From: Cornus controversa
Lineage: Eukaryota > Streptophyta > Magnoliopsida > Cornales > Cornaceae
Assembly: GCA_026545225.1 (NCBI GenBank)
Contig: CM048845.1
Location: 58,222,033 to 58,286,032 of the forward strand
Length of the DNA stretch: 64,000 nucleotides
Direction: 5' to 3'
Program-made: the position numbers and the translations under genes
Notes under the pieces: model-generated
Database searches by the model: none
What the model was told of the DNA's origin: nothing
The model's input: the letters and a program-made list of their open reading frames with translations, nothing else
Shown: positions 22,082-34,838 of the stretch, one piece after another
How the letters are laid out: each line of letters begins with the position of its first letter
Numbering within the stretch: the first letter of the stretch is position 1

Positions 22082-24585
22082 CTAAGGCATCAAGTCGTCA
22101 GTCACTCCAAACAATTGCTCGTCCCAAAGTAACTTATAAATAGGCAATTTAGCACACCCAAACTTTACTATGATCTGATAGAATCGATCTTCTACCACAT
22201 TGTCTTCCTTCTTCTCTTGAATCTCTATTTCAACTTGAGACTCACACTCATTCCTAGAATCTATAAAGAAAACATCAATCTGGCTTGGAGGGCTTTCAAC
22301 AGCATTGAAAATATTGAGCTTAACCTTCATGTTTCCAAATGAAACATCCATGATCCCTGACCTATAATTTATGCAAACATCTGCAGTGGTTAAGAAAGGT
22401 CGACCAAGGATGACTGGAATGTGCCTCCTTAGATTATGAACTGGCTCAGTGTCAAGTATAATGAAATCAACTTGAAAGTAGAACTTGTCCACTTTAATGA
22501 GCACATCTTCAACAATCCATCGGAGTTACTTTGTTGATCTATCTGAAAATTGTAACACCACCGAGGTAGGCTTAAATTCTCCCAAACCCAACTGCAAGTA
22601 GACTGAATAGGACAGTGAGTTCACACTTGCACCCAAATCAAAAAGAGCTTTATCAATATGGTGCTCCCCAATAATGCAAGAGATAGTTGGAGCACCAGGA
22701 TCTTTGTACTTGGGATGAGTGCAATGCTGAATTATATAACTCATTTGTTGTGGCAGCATTACCTTCTTTGGCACATAACTGTTCGAGCTCCTTTTTTGGG
22801 TGCACAAGTCCTTCAAGAATTTTGCATAAGGAGGAATTTGTTTGATGGCATCAAGGAGGGGTAGATTTATCTTTACTTGTCTAAAAACCTCCACCATGTC
22901 ATGTAGGTTATCCCCCTACTTCCCCAACTTGGATGCTTCAAGAAAATGTTGTGGGAAGGGAGCCTTGGGCTCATATAAATTTTCAGCACTTGGACTTGTG
23001 ATCACTTTTTCTTCTTCTTTTTTCTTCTCACCCACCTTGTTATCAATTACTTTTCCACTTCTCAAAGTGGTGATAGCTTGAACCTGCACATGGTGTGGGT
23101 TACTTGAGGAAACATGCATCCCTCTTGGATTGGTAACTGGTTGACTAGGGAGCTTCCCTTCTTCTCTTCTACTCAAAGCATTAGCAAGTTGTCCAAACTA
23201 AGATTCAAGTTTGGCAGTGGACTGAGAATGAGAATGCACCAGTTAAGCTATAGTTTGCACTATTTTGACAATAAAGTCGAGCTTCTCAAGTTTGGAATCA
23301 ATCTTCTCAAGTCTCGCCAAGGCATTCATCACCTTCTCTTCAAAAGCAGAATTTCTTTATAGCATAGGAACTTGTGCTTGATATTTCTATTGAGGCACAT
23401 AATTTTTAGGCTAATATGTTGGTTGCAGTGCTGCCCCTTGACTGCTATAAGAAAAACCAGGATGATTCCTCCATGTTAGATTGCAAGTATTACCACGTGG
23501 AGGATTCATTGGTCTAGTGAATGTAGCTTGGACTTGCTCTTGTTAAAAATCATAAAATTACCCAACTGAAGGACAATTGTTCACATTATGCATAGGACTA
23601 GAGCAAAAATCACAAGGGCCTAGCAATGAAGAATTTAAAATAGAAGGAGCTTTACTGGCAGCCATAATTGCTGCTACTTTCTGTGCAATCAAATCAATAT
23701 CGGTTGGCATAGCTTCTGTGGTACCAACCTCAAAAATCCCATCAGTCTTCCTTGTAGTGGAAGGTTTGCTAGATCGAGTGGAAAGCATATGTTGTAAGGA
23801 GTTATCACTGATATTTTTGAACAAAATCCATGTTTCCTCTTCTTTCTTCAACATAAAAGTGCCCCCACATGAGGCATCCACCATCTGTCTGTTGGCTTCT
23901 GTTAGCCCTTCATGAAAACTCTGTACTAGTTGCCACTTAGGAACCAAATGATGAGGACACTTCCTAAGAATGTCCTTGAATATTTCCCATGTCTCATAGA
24001 ATTATTCCCCCTCATGTTGGAAGAAACCAGTGATAGCATGTCTGATCTGATTGGTCTTCCCTGTCGAAAAATACTTCTTGAGGAACTCATGTTACATCTG
24101 AGTCCAAGTCGTGATAAAACCTGCCGGTAGAGAATTGAACCAATACTTTGCTTTGTCCTTCAAGAAGAACGGAAAAAGTCTCATCTTGAAAGCATCTTTA
24201 GAGAAATTATGAATTTTGGTAGTTGAGCATACTTCTACGAACTCATCTAGATGCTTGTAAGTGTCATCTTGAGTCAGCCAATAATAGGATGGTAGCATCT
24301 GAATAATGCTGGACTTGATCTCATTGTTATGTGCTGTGACATTAGGTAGTTGGAAATCGACTGGTGAAGTATATGTCTCAGGAACATAATAGTCCTTAAG
24401 CAGTCTCGCCCTTCCCCAACAGCATTAGGAATAATGTTCTTATTTCTTTCTTCAGCCATGTTGTCAATAATCTCTTCCACCTGCTCAATGGTATCAACAG
24501 GAATATTTCTCTGTTGTTTGAGAGTACGTTCAAGCTCAGGATCAAGAGGTATCAAAGGATCAACCACAAAACGATGACCTTGCAT
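22082..24585 (-). pseudogene. Athila gag and protease, element B
   Basis: gag opens at the ATG 24583-24585 (MQGHRFVVDPLIPLDPE). A frameshift near 24420 interrupts it. The core resumes at 24092-24298 (YKHLDEFVEVCSTTKIHN). 23558-23947 ends with the zinc knuckle CDFCSSPMHNVNNC (CX2CX4HX4C), which binds RNA. 22916-23176 is the linker. The protease is at 22526-22897 with ALFDLGASVNSLSYSVY (DLG instead of DTG, typical of Athila) and at 22082-22504 with VILGRPFLTTADVCI. A TAA near 22530 cuts it. It parallels the copy at 13062-15686 closely enough to align over its full length. Confidence 0.85.
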
Positions 24586-24707
24586 ATATTAATTAGAAGT
24601 ACTTGAAAATAAAACAAAAACAGAATTAAAAACAAAAGATAAAAATTTCCTAAACTAAAAATCCAATTAAAATTAATTCTATAAAATCCAAACAATCAAA
24701 TAGATTG

Positions 24708-24725
24708 TCCCCAACAATGGTGCCA
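24708..24725 (-). other. Primer-binding site of element B (tRNA-Asp type)
   Basis: Minus strand reads TGGCACCATTGTTGGGGA. Athila elements use TGGCGCCGTTGCCGGGGA, complementary to tRNA-Asp. The four differences (G to A twice, C to T twice) are all transitions of the kind left by methyl-cytosine decay. It lies 6 bases from the LTR end, as expected. Confidence 0.8.
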
Positions 24726-24731
24726 AAAAAT

Positions 24732-26181
24732 TGATTTGTTGGTAAGTGTATCAATTAAATTACCATACTTCGCAATAGAATGAATTCCTTGCAGAATAGG
24801 GCTATCGAAAGGGGTGTCGAACCTCAAAGACTATGGTATGATAGAGTTGGATGTCCGAAATTAATTCTAATTAAATTTTAAAGAAAAGAATTTTAATGTT
24901 TATAACTAAATTAACTAAAGAAGCAATTAAAAGAAAACAAGAGAAACTAGAGAGTGTAGAAAATATGAGATAAATCTAGGTTTATTGACTTCACCACTAA
25001 CTTCACAATCAATGGCCAATTGAACTAACTATAGAAAATTATATCATGCATAAGTGGTGTCAGTGGCTATAAACTCACCTCCATCTGTCAAAAAGATAAC
25101 ATATGATTAAGGCTAAGTCATGGACTATCTTCGATTGGCATGGGCCATTTGTCTAACTACTCTACTCTAGGTTGCAATATGGTCCATCTTCTCTAGGCAA
25201 AATTCATCAAAGTTTTTAATGATATATTCAGTGATTACCATTGTGTAATAATCACTCTCATAATCACAGAAAATAAAAAATATTAAGTTCAATAACAATA
25301 ATCAAGTATCTAATACAAGATAAGAAATCATTGATTCTGAATTTCTAAGACTTTTAATACTCAATTCTATAAGAAAAATCCTCTAAATTACACAATCTAT
25401 GCATGAATACAAAAATTTTCAATAATTAGAACAATCAAACCATTGATACTTAGTTAGGGCTACATCAAAACACTAGTGGATGAACTAACCGCTCATGGTA
25501 AAAGAGATTGCTTCAACTTTTGATGATGAAGCGCAAGACCTTGTTCTCCAATGGTTCTCTATTCCAAATCTCTGCACGGTGATGTTTAAAAGTCTCCCAA
25601 TATAGCACCCCAATTCGCAACTTTAAACCCTAAGAGAATGTAAAGTGTCCCACCTAATTAGGAGACAATTAGGGTTTTCCCACAGGCCCTAATCAGATGA
25701 GTTTTTCTACTGACTTTTGGCCCAAAGTTTGACCCAGTAGAAATTCGATTCACGAAATTTACGTTAAATAAAAAAGTGTCGAGAATCAAATTTCGTTCAA
25801 CCCTCGCAAGAATTGAGTCAATTTGACGCTCGGAAATAAAAGTTTCGAGCTGTTTTCTAAAACGAGATTAAAACTGGATTATGCGCAGAATTAGGCTCAA
25901 GCTCATAATGCACTTCAGTTGTTACAATTCTCTTAGACCACTTCCTTGGGTTATCTTGAGTTAAAATATGGAGTTGAATGGATCCATTTGATCTAGGCTT
26001 CATTTAACCCTCTTGAATGTCATCTTTAAAATTCCAAAATCATGGTTTTAACTGAAATAATCATTAAGGTCCTGAAAATATAGAAAACATAAAAATGAAG
26101 AAAATCCCAATATAATCTATCACTGAGAGAATAAAATATGCAAATTAAGAGGCTAGAATGCGTAACATTCAACGTCGATCA
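24732..26181 (-). repeat. Athila LTR 3 (5' LTR of element B)
   Basis: 1450 bp, TGAT...ATCA ends. Its 3' terminus (TGATTTGTTGGTAAGTG on the plus strand) differs from the variant terminus shared by LTRs 1 and 2. The right flank begins directly with gag sequence of another retrotransposon. Confidence 0.85.
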
Positions 26182-26370
26182 CATACTCCTTCACGGCAAC
26201 TATTTTTTGGCTCAAGGCAACCCTAGGTGCTGCATGAGCCTCTTCTTCCCTGGCTTCTCTCGCCATTCGTCTCATGGTATCTACTATGTCATGCATAAGT
26301 TGTGTTCCTTCAATTGGTTCCTAAGGAACATTAGCCCATCCACCCCTTACTCTCCTTGGTAGAATTTTGC
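26182..26370 (-). pseudogene. gag fragment of a Del/Tekay-like Ty3/gypsy element
   Basis: Minus strand reads IEGTQLMHDIVDTMRRMAREAREEEAHAAPRV after a TAG, ending at the Athila LTR boundary. The Met-rich, Arg/Glu-rich helix with MxxMxxxMRxM spacing is what one sees near the start of gag in chromodomain-containing gypsy elements. It lies correctly downstream of the primer site and LTR at 26652-29411. Only about 50 residues remain, so the family is tentative. Confidence 0.5.
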
Positions 26371-26798
26371 TATATGTACAACAAGAAAATTTAAAACCAA
26401 GCATGTTCACACATATACCACGTTTGTCATGCTTTCACAACACTGTGCTAATTTACTCACAATAGCATGTTATAAAGGCATAAACACATAATCACATCAC
26501 ACATAAGCAATTTATAAACTTTAAGTCTAAATACTTATGTTTCTATCCTTGACCACAATGGAACACTCAACCAATTTTCACCCTTCGTCTAAGGTATTCA
26601 AACCATTGCTCTGACAACCCTTACCCATCATCCCTAGGTTTTCAAACCTAGTGCTTTGATACCACTCTATCACACCCCAAAATTTGGACCATCGGGACTC
26701 CCCCCGTCCAGCCCTGAATTCCAAGTGAACTCATTCACTCAACCACATGAACTATTGCAACACCAATCTCACTTTGATAACAGGTTATGATACCATGC
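26371..26798 (-). other. Retrotransposon leader with two tRNA-Met primer-like sites
   Basis: No gene. Minus strand has TGGTATCAAAGC (26653-26664) and TGGTATCATAAC (26784-26795), both close to the tRNA-iMet primer motif. Each is followed to the right by a TCACACCCC block typical of the end of this LTR family (26670 and 26801). The 130 bp between them looks like an LTR scrap, so the leader seems to have been duplicated or rearranged. Confidence 0.5.
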
Positions 26799-29411
26799 TG
26801 TCACACCCCGATTTCCTACTCCTGAAAAACTGACGGTAGACTCTGTTCATTAAGCCCCAATGAACTTTATCAACCATTCAAAATACCGCGGAAGCATAAA
26901 TCTATACGCACACTCATCGCTGTGTATACTCATCATCATTCACCTCCATGGGCCCCACATTAGTCCATATACCTATAATAGTTCACTCCTAGCTCAAAAT
27001 TCATGAAATTCAATCCCAGGGTAGTTTCGGTCAACTAACACAACCCTTCAGTTAGCTAAAACCTAGCTTCAACTGACCTTCAGGAAACCAATTATGTCAA
27101 TCAGTTGAAAAGATGTTTTTAGTCAACTGAAGCCCTCTTTTAGTCGTCCAAAAGAGGTACCCAATTTTTCAATGTTCTGGATTTCACACTTTTGGCCGGC
27201 TGCTGCAGAGCCTAGGTGACCGAAAGTGCTAAAATTCCTTTATCCTATATTTTTCAATTCCAAATGCATATAAAAATTATGCACAATCACAATACACTCT
27301 AAAGCATGGTTAAAACTCATTAAAAGCGACAGAAATCAAAATTTTCATCCATGGATCCAAATTGAACACTTTTGGTATGTGTCCCTCCATTATCCATCAA
27401 ACACCTTCAAAAAACCTTAAAATCCTTCGTACAATGCATCAACAAAAAGAGACTTACAATCCCATAAGTCCATATATTACAAGCCCACCAATTTGGTTTA
27501 AAACTTACACTTTATACAAATCTCATAATCATAATCCATTTACATTTCCCATCCCAAATGGTCATTAAGTGCACAAATAATCTATCCATACATCTCATAA
27601 GAATCCTTACACTTTTATAGTCATAGTTTGAATTACATACATATAGTCCAAAAGCATAAAAATTTCATATATGACTACAAATAACATAATTCCTCATGTC
27701 ATAAGCTGGCATGGGTAACCAAATCCATAATATCCAAAATGTAAAGCAAAATGCTACAAAACTCCACTTGAGCCTCCCAAGTCACATCCGTCATGGGCGC
27801 CTTATTTGTAAATAGTTTGAGAAAAAATGGGTGAGCAACTCAATGGCTCAGTAGGAATACCCCAACCCACCTAGGTGCCGACTCGACACCAACCTATATG
27901 AATGTATGCCATTACATTCCATGTCACCTTCAACACTCACATGTTCATTCAAGCAATGCATATTAAAGAATGCATTAAAACATATATCATGCACAACAAT
28001 TGATCACATAAGCATAAAGACATAACTTTTCTCTCTCGGACCTAATCCGATACCCCAACATGATTTGAACTGCTCCGACAAATTATGTAATCTAAGATAC
28101 CTCTGACAAATTTGTATGACATGGACCACTCCAACAATGTCATACTCCCTTGGTAATATATTGGTTTGCTCCAAGGTGAGTGGATAACTCCGACAATCAC
28201 CAAACATGGATATAATCCGGTTCTAGGCCTCAGCCTTGGTATGATGGGATCACTTCAATGGTTATACCTCATTGGACAATAATGCCCCTTACATAGCGTG
28301 GTTAGACCTCTCCAACATTCTATGCACTGTCCATTTTCTCCATTTTCTCACAATGACCACATATATGCATTTCTAATATTTAAAGTCAACCATGTCATTT
28401 GCATGCTTCTCAAATGCACAAGCTAGTTCTAAAGGTACATAATATGCATTTCTCACCACATAAACACATATAATCACATATATGTCAAAACTTGCATAAT
28501 ATTTGCATATACCTACAAATCTCCAATTTAGCATATATTGTTCATGCTTCACCAACTACATACACTTGTTGCATATAATTAGTATGCATTTCACACTACA
28601 TCATCAACACATAATCACATATGCACACAAAATTTAGCATATATTTATTCCCACTCTCAACTTCACACATTTCATATACTAGCCCCTTATGCTATACATA
28701 TCACAAGGTATATCTATTTTGCATATGAAGAACACAATGGAAGGAGAAAATATCAAATCTCACCCCTCTCTTTACTCTCATCCATACAAAACTCAACCTA
28801 CACCTCACCATTTCACATGAAACCCTAGAATCAACAATAAGAGAGAAGGAGAATCCCTACCTCAATTTTGAAGTCTTTCCAATCAATCTTCATGAATTCC
28901 ATCGAGGTCTACCTTGCCAAAATGAAAGATTGTTCGGTCCAAAGTTGTACTCCAAAATGTAGTAAGAAGGTGGATGGATGAAGTTAGGAGAAATATTGAG
29001 AGAAAAAGGGGTATGAGAATGTCTGGAATATCCCAGCCTTAGATATTTAAAATATCTAGGGGCCAAATGACTAAAATGCCCCCAAGCCACTTAACGTACC
29101 CTCCCGACCTCCGTTTTTGATTTTGAAAACTCCTACGGCCTTGAAATCACTTCTTTAACTTTCTAAACATTTCACTTGGTTTAAAACTAAAAATAATTAT
29201 TTTTTAAAAAATTTCAAATTCCTGAGCCCACCCAGACCACATCCCGGGCCCCTTTTTGACCAAAAAGTTAAATTTCTCCAAATATTATCAAAACTTTCCA
29301 AAACCATAATATTACTTCCCAAACATGTTTAACATCATTAAAAATGCATTTATGAAAATTATGATACATAAAATGTAAACCGGCCAAAATTGGTCACGGT
29401 CTCTATAGACA
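26799..29411 (-). repeat. Large LTR, Del/Tekay-like, copy A
   Basis: 2.6 kb, minus strand TGTCTATAGAGACC...GGGGTGTGACA, with primer-like site and gag to its left, so it is a 5' LTR. Blocks shared with 48230-50030 include CCCCAACCCACCTAGG near 27860 (48417 in the other copy) and TAGATATTTAAAATATCTAG (29039-29058), itself a palindrome. It has no coding potential. The other LTR is not in the window. Family is inferred from LTR ends and size. Confidence 0.65.
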
Positions 29412-30254
29412 TGAAGATAGAGAACTCACCATTGATGAAGGCTCCAATCCAAAGCATGAGAGGCTAAACATTCATCTAGGGAAGTGGTGTAATCCTAATT
29501 CTCTCTGTTATTGGTTAATTTTAATTAATTCGGGGATTTTGCCATCTATGTATTAATTGCATGATTAGGGTTTGATTCAATACTTGTACTTTAAATTGAG
29601 GCTAGTAATGATTCAAATTCAATCTCAATATAATTTTATTCTTGTCTTAGATGTAATTGTGTTGTGATTGATCTCAATTCCTTATTTATTTCTTGTAGTT
29701 ATGAAGAGTGAATTCATGAAATTGGGGCTAATTAGATATTCTAAAATAGGGCTTTGATAATTTATGTTAAGGGAAAATAAATTGCACTACAAATTAGTAT
29801 ATATTACTTTAGAAGTAGCTAGGTCAATAATTCATGCCAACCAAAGATGAATTATGCTTTGCTTAATCTAATTTTGAGTGAATTTTATCAATGATTAGCT
29901 TGTAGTCACTCAATTCGAAAATCCATATAGTAATTTCCCAAATTGAATGCAATTGTACAATGTTAAGAGGTTAGTGGTGAAGCCAATTTTCCTAGAGTCC
30001 TTTCTTTGATTAATCTCATTCTACTAGTTTAATTGTAGTTTGTTTAGTTTACGTTTAGCATTTAATTACAACAACAACAATCAAACAATATTGAAATTTT
30101 GAATTGAACTTGAAAATTAGCGGCACACTCGATTGTATTTACATAAGTCCTTGAGGATCGATAACGCCTTTTTAATAGCTCTATCCTATAAGGATTCGTA
30201 CTATTGCGAAGTGTGGTATTTTAATTGATAGTAGTTGATCATGCGAGATCAATA
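29412..30254 (+). repeat. Diverged Athila-like LTR fragment, opposite orientation
   Basis: Plus strand aligns with the minus strand of LTRs 1-3: ATTGCGAAGTGTGGTATTTTAATTGATAG (30203-30231) is preceded by AATAGCTCTATCCTATAAGG, like the LTR 3 end, and GAGGTTAGTGGTGAAGCCAATTTTCCTAGA lies near 29967. It is clearly older or a separate subfamily. No internal region follows, so it is a solo or broken LTR. Confidence 0.6.
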
Positions 30255-31880
30255 AGCAATTACAACATTGGATTCCACAATTCAATGCAATAAGCACAAT
30301 TCTCAAATCATATATATATACACACAACAAGACTCAAATACCAAGTCAAGAATCTAAAATCAAACATAACAGGAGTAGACGTAACAACCGAGTACATGTC
30401 ATTTAGACCAAATACTCCACCTTTCGCTTTACGGATTACTAACCCAACGATAATGACACCCGCTTGGCCAAGTTTTAAGCCTTTTACCCAAGGGCTCCAA
30501 GCCCTTCTTGTTTTCCATGACATCCTTCCAAAATCAACATCTAATACATTGGTTTTCAAGCATATCAAGAACAACCAATACAAAAAAATATCAAATTCAT
30601 CACAATGTGCATTTCTTGCCACAATACTCCATGCTCAACATGCCTAAATCATGCCTAACACATTGTCATGACGTTCACCTCATAAAACATCAATAATCAT
30701 GCATTTTTATGAAAAATCTCCCTTTCATGCATTTTATCAAACACATGGGCATACAATATATCTATATGTGTGTGTGTGTGTGTGTGTGTCTTCATAAGCA
30801 TGCATATGATTCTGATTGAGCTAATCATACTCTCTAACTAGCAATTACATCATATACAACTACAAACTCAAGTGTACAACACACTAGTACACAAAAACCT
30901 CCATTTCATACTCGAAGACCCCACATTTGCAAACATTATACATATATGTTCCAATAACAAGTATATAGACATGTAATTAACACGTTGTACATAAATAGAG
31001 CATGAAGAACAACAAAATTTTATCAAAAAGTCGACATATATGCAATTTAAATAATGCTAAACACAACCTAGCACTTACATAACCTATAGAGTCAAAGACT
31101 AAGGAGGAAATCACACTCCTACTTTAATTTCAAGCTTTAAAGCGAAAAACCTTAAATCTTCAAACTTCACTAAAAATGGACTTTGAACCAATTAAAACGT
31201 AGAGGATGGAGAGAGGAACAACTTTAATTCGTCCAAGCTTCAAATCTCACTTCTAGATTTCCAAATCTTAGAGAGAAGATGAAGAAAATGAGTTGGTAAA
31301 GAGAGTAAATCATGGTAGGGAGAGAGGCATAGAAGATATGTTTTTTTTACCCACTTACGCCTATACATATTTATATATCTAAATCTTTGGCATGACTTTG
31401 CAACTTAGTCCATCTTCTCTTCTAAAATAGCTCCTTGCTCCAAGTAATTTTTCACTAATTACATACCAACATTTTTTCCTCCCCACATTTCACTCAAGTC
31501 CCTAAACTAATAGTACAATGGCCCAATCTCTACTTAAAGAGTCCAAACACATTTTTTCACGTCACTTGACCCGTCCCAGGTCCCACACCCATACTAAAAC
31601 ACATGAAAATTCATATAACCCAAAAAAACATATACTTAAGCAAATTTTCATGCTTAATCACAATTAGCATATAATTAAAATATAAATAAAATCCCACGGC
31701 TCATAGTAATTTTGTAAAAACACACCAAAAACTGATGAAAGTTAATGGCAAGGGTGCAATTTGGCAACTTTTAAAACCTGAAGGGGCTAATTAGCATAAA
31801 AAATAGTTCGGGCGGTTTTATGAGAAAATGGAATAGTTCAAGGGGGTTTTGTGCAATTTGGCCTATTGAGATGTTTTATC
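30255..31880. other. Unclassified LTR-like debris with a TG microsatellite
   Basis: No gene is supported; the open frames around 30308-30696 overlap each other on both strands and match nothing. 30767-30790 is a (TG)n run. The composition, a TATA-like CTATACATATTTATATAT near 31358, and the block 31740-31865 (GGGTGCAATTTGG, then GGGGGTTTTGTGCAATTTGG) suggest the remains of another large LTR. Confidence 0.3.
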
Positions 31881-34346
31881 AATTATCTCAAAAGGCGAGT
31901 TTAACTGAAGAGGCTCAATGATGACCTAGCGGTATGTAATCAAGAACGCAGGGCATGATCTTTAAGCAGGAAAGACCTAGAGGGAGTGAATAGGTCTATG
32001 AAAGAAATATTGACCAATTAAAAATTCATACAATAAATTCTAACTTTTATGCATTAATATCAATAGAAGATATGAATATCTTAATTAATATAATCTATTA
32101 TACCAATTGTTCAAATTTTTGTTACTAGTTCTACATCTTTCTAAGCACTTGTATTACCACTTACTATATTCTTATATCAATTTTAATTCACCCTTGAACA
32201 AATAAAGAAACAAAAAAATCAAACAAATATATTTATCAAATATATTTCCTAAACATATAAAGATATGTGGTTTTGATTGGTTTGACAAATTTGGTTAAAT
32301 TGTTATGTCTATATGCTCATATACTTTTTGATGACAATTTATCAAACATGTGAAGTGCATTCTTTCAACCAAGCATTCAAGCTAATAATAAGTAATTTAA
32401 AGTGCAGTAAATAAATGCGTAAAGTAAAGAGACTTGCACACCAGATTTATACGTGAAAAAATCTACCCCAACGGTAGATAAAAAATCACATGGGTTTGGT
32501 CCAACAAAGCAATCCACTATAAAAAAAATTGATGTACAACCTAATGTCGCACAGTCCTTCAGCGATGATTCAACAGTCCATTCGTGAATCCTTAGTTGAT
32601 CTCTAGATGCAAAAGATATTAAATCCAACAATACACTTATGGATCTTCCAAGAGCTCTTTCCGACCTGTCTACGCAAGCTTCAATACACTCAAAACTTCA
32701 TTTCTTACTCTTGGATCTCAACTTTGCAACCACGAATCGTCCAACCGATTGTATGTATTATGGTTAACACAAACTGCCAGTGTTGATGTAGTATTTATAG
32801 CACAGTGATCGCAATTGTAGTATCAACATGAAAATATGTATATCATATCACCACTTAACATGTATGCATGATGAATGATACACAAAACATAGACCATCAA
32901 GTTCACCTATATCTATATAATATGATGAATGATATTTAAATATAGATATACAGACTATCTATATTATTATGCCCTTAATCTCATAAGAAGTCATTCACAG
33001 ATGTGTGTATGTGAATATTATGACTCTATGGATAAAGAAATAAATAAAATACTCAAAAATGAGTAATGAGCGTAGATGCGGCTACTCTGACGCTAGGGCA
33101 CTTCACACACCCTAAGGTTTATGTTTAAACCATGTATATATGTGCCACACAGGCTTCGTGACCAAGAACACTCATTTTGAAAGTTTTTGATACTTCGATC
33201 GAAATGTCATATTTTTTTATCAATCGAAGCTATCGACCAGAATTGATTTTTCAGAATTCCAACTCTCTAAGATTGAAGCCTTGAAATTCTAGATCAATCA
33301 AATCTATCAATCGAAGTTGATTCCTAGCAACCTCAACTTTTGAATTTTTCAATGCTTCAATTAAAGCACCCAAATTTTTAATCAATTAAAAATTTCAAAA
33401 GTTTGTCTAAAAATAAATTCTGGAAGGTTCTTAACTTAATGCACAAGTATGAGTCCAAATAAGTTATGGCACATTTTTCTATACTCAATATACATATGTA
33501 GCAAGTCATATATATGCAAATCTATAATTTTCAAAACATGTTTAGAAAAATATCAATTTATACTGAAAAGCATATACGAAAACTCTTCCCTTTTGACTAA
33601 GAACAATATATGTGTAAATATGGTTCAAATAAATCTGTAGACACATATATGTAAGTATATACACATAGTTCTTAATGTTATACAAATAAACTTTATAAAG
33701 ATATTTAGAAACTTGACATATTTAGCCTATATGTATATCTAGTCTATATTCACAAGACATAAGAAAATCAATATATATGTAGACATATATAAAAAACCCC
33801 TAGAAAGTTACCATATATGTATTTAACATATAAAAATATATTTTCTTAATGCCTATACAAAAATAACTTTTATATATATAAATCAATATTCTCATATATG
33901 ACTCAATATATAAAAGTAAGAAGGTTCTAGATGCATATATCATATATATGACATGTTTTGACATATAAAGCATGTATGCATGAACCTAATAGTGATAGAT
34001 GATATATAAGAGTGATATTTACCTTTATATCTTTCAACTTGACAAGATGACATCCACGTCCATTGATATAGACTGAATTGACAACTCTGTCCTCGATGTA
34101 GAAATTTTCAAAAAGTATAGTCTTCACTCTTAGACCATCTAAATAACCTAATTCTGTTTATTCACTCTCAAAATATAAATCTAATTACAATTCATAGAGT
34201 GATTTTTGACATACAAAATTTGCCAGCCTAGTGTGACGTATATTTTTGTAATTAGAAATCTTCGATGTCAACTAGACATGATCGAGTTGTAAAATTTTAT
34301 TTATACTCTTGTAATTGATCATATAATTAAAGTCTCAGAGTAAGCA
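31881..34346. other. Unclassified repeat-derived sequence, possible old copia LTR
   Basis: No gene. The phrase GACCTAGAGGGAGTGAATAGGTC (31975-31997) and the ACCAGATTTATACGTG block (32440-32455) look like parts of large plant copia (SIRE-type) LTRs. From 33470 to 34000 it is dense in ATATAT/ATATGT words. The copia element at 34352 is inserted in this sequence, whose other side continues at 41097. Confidence 0.3.
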
Positions 34347-34351
34347 TGAAG

Positions 34352-34827
34352 TGTTGAAAATTAATCCATACTCAACTTGTAGAAATCAAGAATACTACAA
34401 TAATTGTAGAAAGAATTTTAATTGACATACCTGAATGAAAATTAAACTGTAGAATACCTTTGAGTTTCTGTAAGAGATCCTTAGAGAGCTCTACCCCATT
34501 TCTGAGAGTTGTTCTTCGATAGGGCTGAATAAGGGTTATGAAACCCTTATTTATAACAACAACAGGGGGGACGGCTTCTCTACAAATAAAATACCTAAAT
34601 CTCCCTTCCTATCATGGAGACCTAGATATCAACGGTTAGAATTAAATCCCACCAAATAAAGTTGAAAAACCACAATCCAACGGTATAAATATTATACTGT
34701 CAATTAGACCACAATTGACAAGTATAACCCCAACCCATCAAGTAACAATAATTACATTGCAATCCAATTTTAGAAATAATGCATAGAATCACAAATAAAA
34801 TATTTTATTAATTAAAATATTCTAACA
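34352..34827 (-). repeat. Copia 3' LTR
   Basis: 476 bp, the same length as its partner at 40616-41091. Contains a TATAAATA-like box (34684-34691 region) and the phrase GGGGGGACGGCTTCTCTAC. The differences from the partner are mostly C/T or G/A transitions. Confidence 0.95.
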
Positions 34828-34838
34828 ATCTCCCACTT
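34828..34838 (-). other. Copia polypurine tract
   Basis: AAGTGGGAGAT on the minus strand, directly before the LTR start TGTTAGAAT. This is a standard copia plus-strand primer. Confidence 0.85.

Larger units (their letters stand above)
7845..26181 (-). mobile_element. Two Athila-type Ty3/gypsy elements in tandem sharing the middle LTR
   Basis: Three related LTRs (7845-9340, 15701-17169, 24732-26181) alternate with two related internal regions, all on the minus strand. Element A is 7845-17169 and B is 15701-26181. Both keep gag, protease, an ORF after pol and the long 3' non-coding region. Both lack RT and RNase H, and A also lacks integrase. B has a tRNA-Asp type primer site; A lacks its whole leader. 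LTR-internal-LTR-internal-LTR is the expected product of unequal recombination between LTRs. No 5-bp duplication is visible between the outer flanks (ACTCG left, CATAC right). Athila is assigned from the DLGASVN protease motif, PBS type, PPT and downstream ORF. Confidence 0.85.

Noticed and set aside
7840-26190. A simple 5-bp target duplication around the Athila pair
   Set aside because: Left flank ACTCG and right flank CATAC do not match, and shifting the ends by a few bases did not help.
30767-30790. Z-DNA-like (TG)n as a functional site
   Set aside because: A short microsatellite with no linked gene; nothing supports a role.
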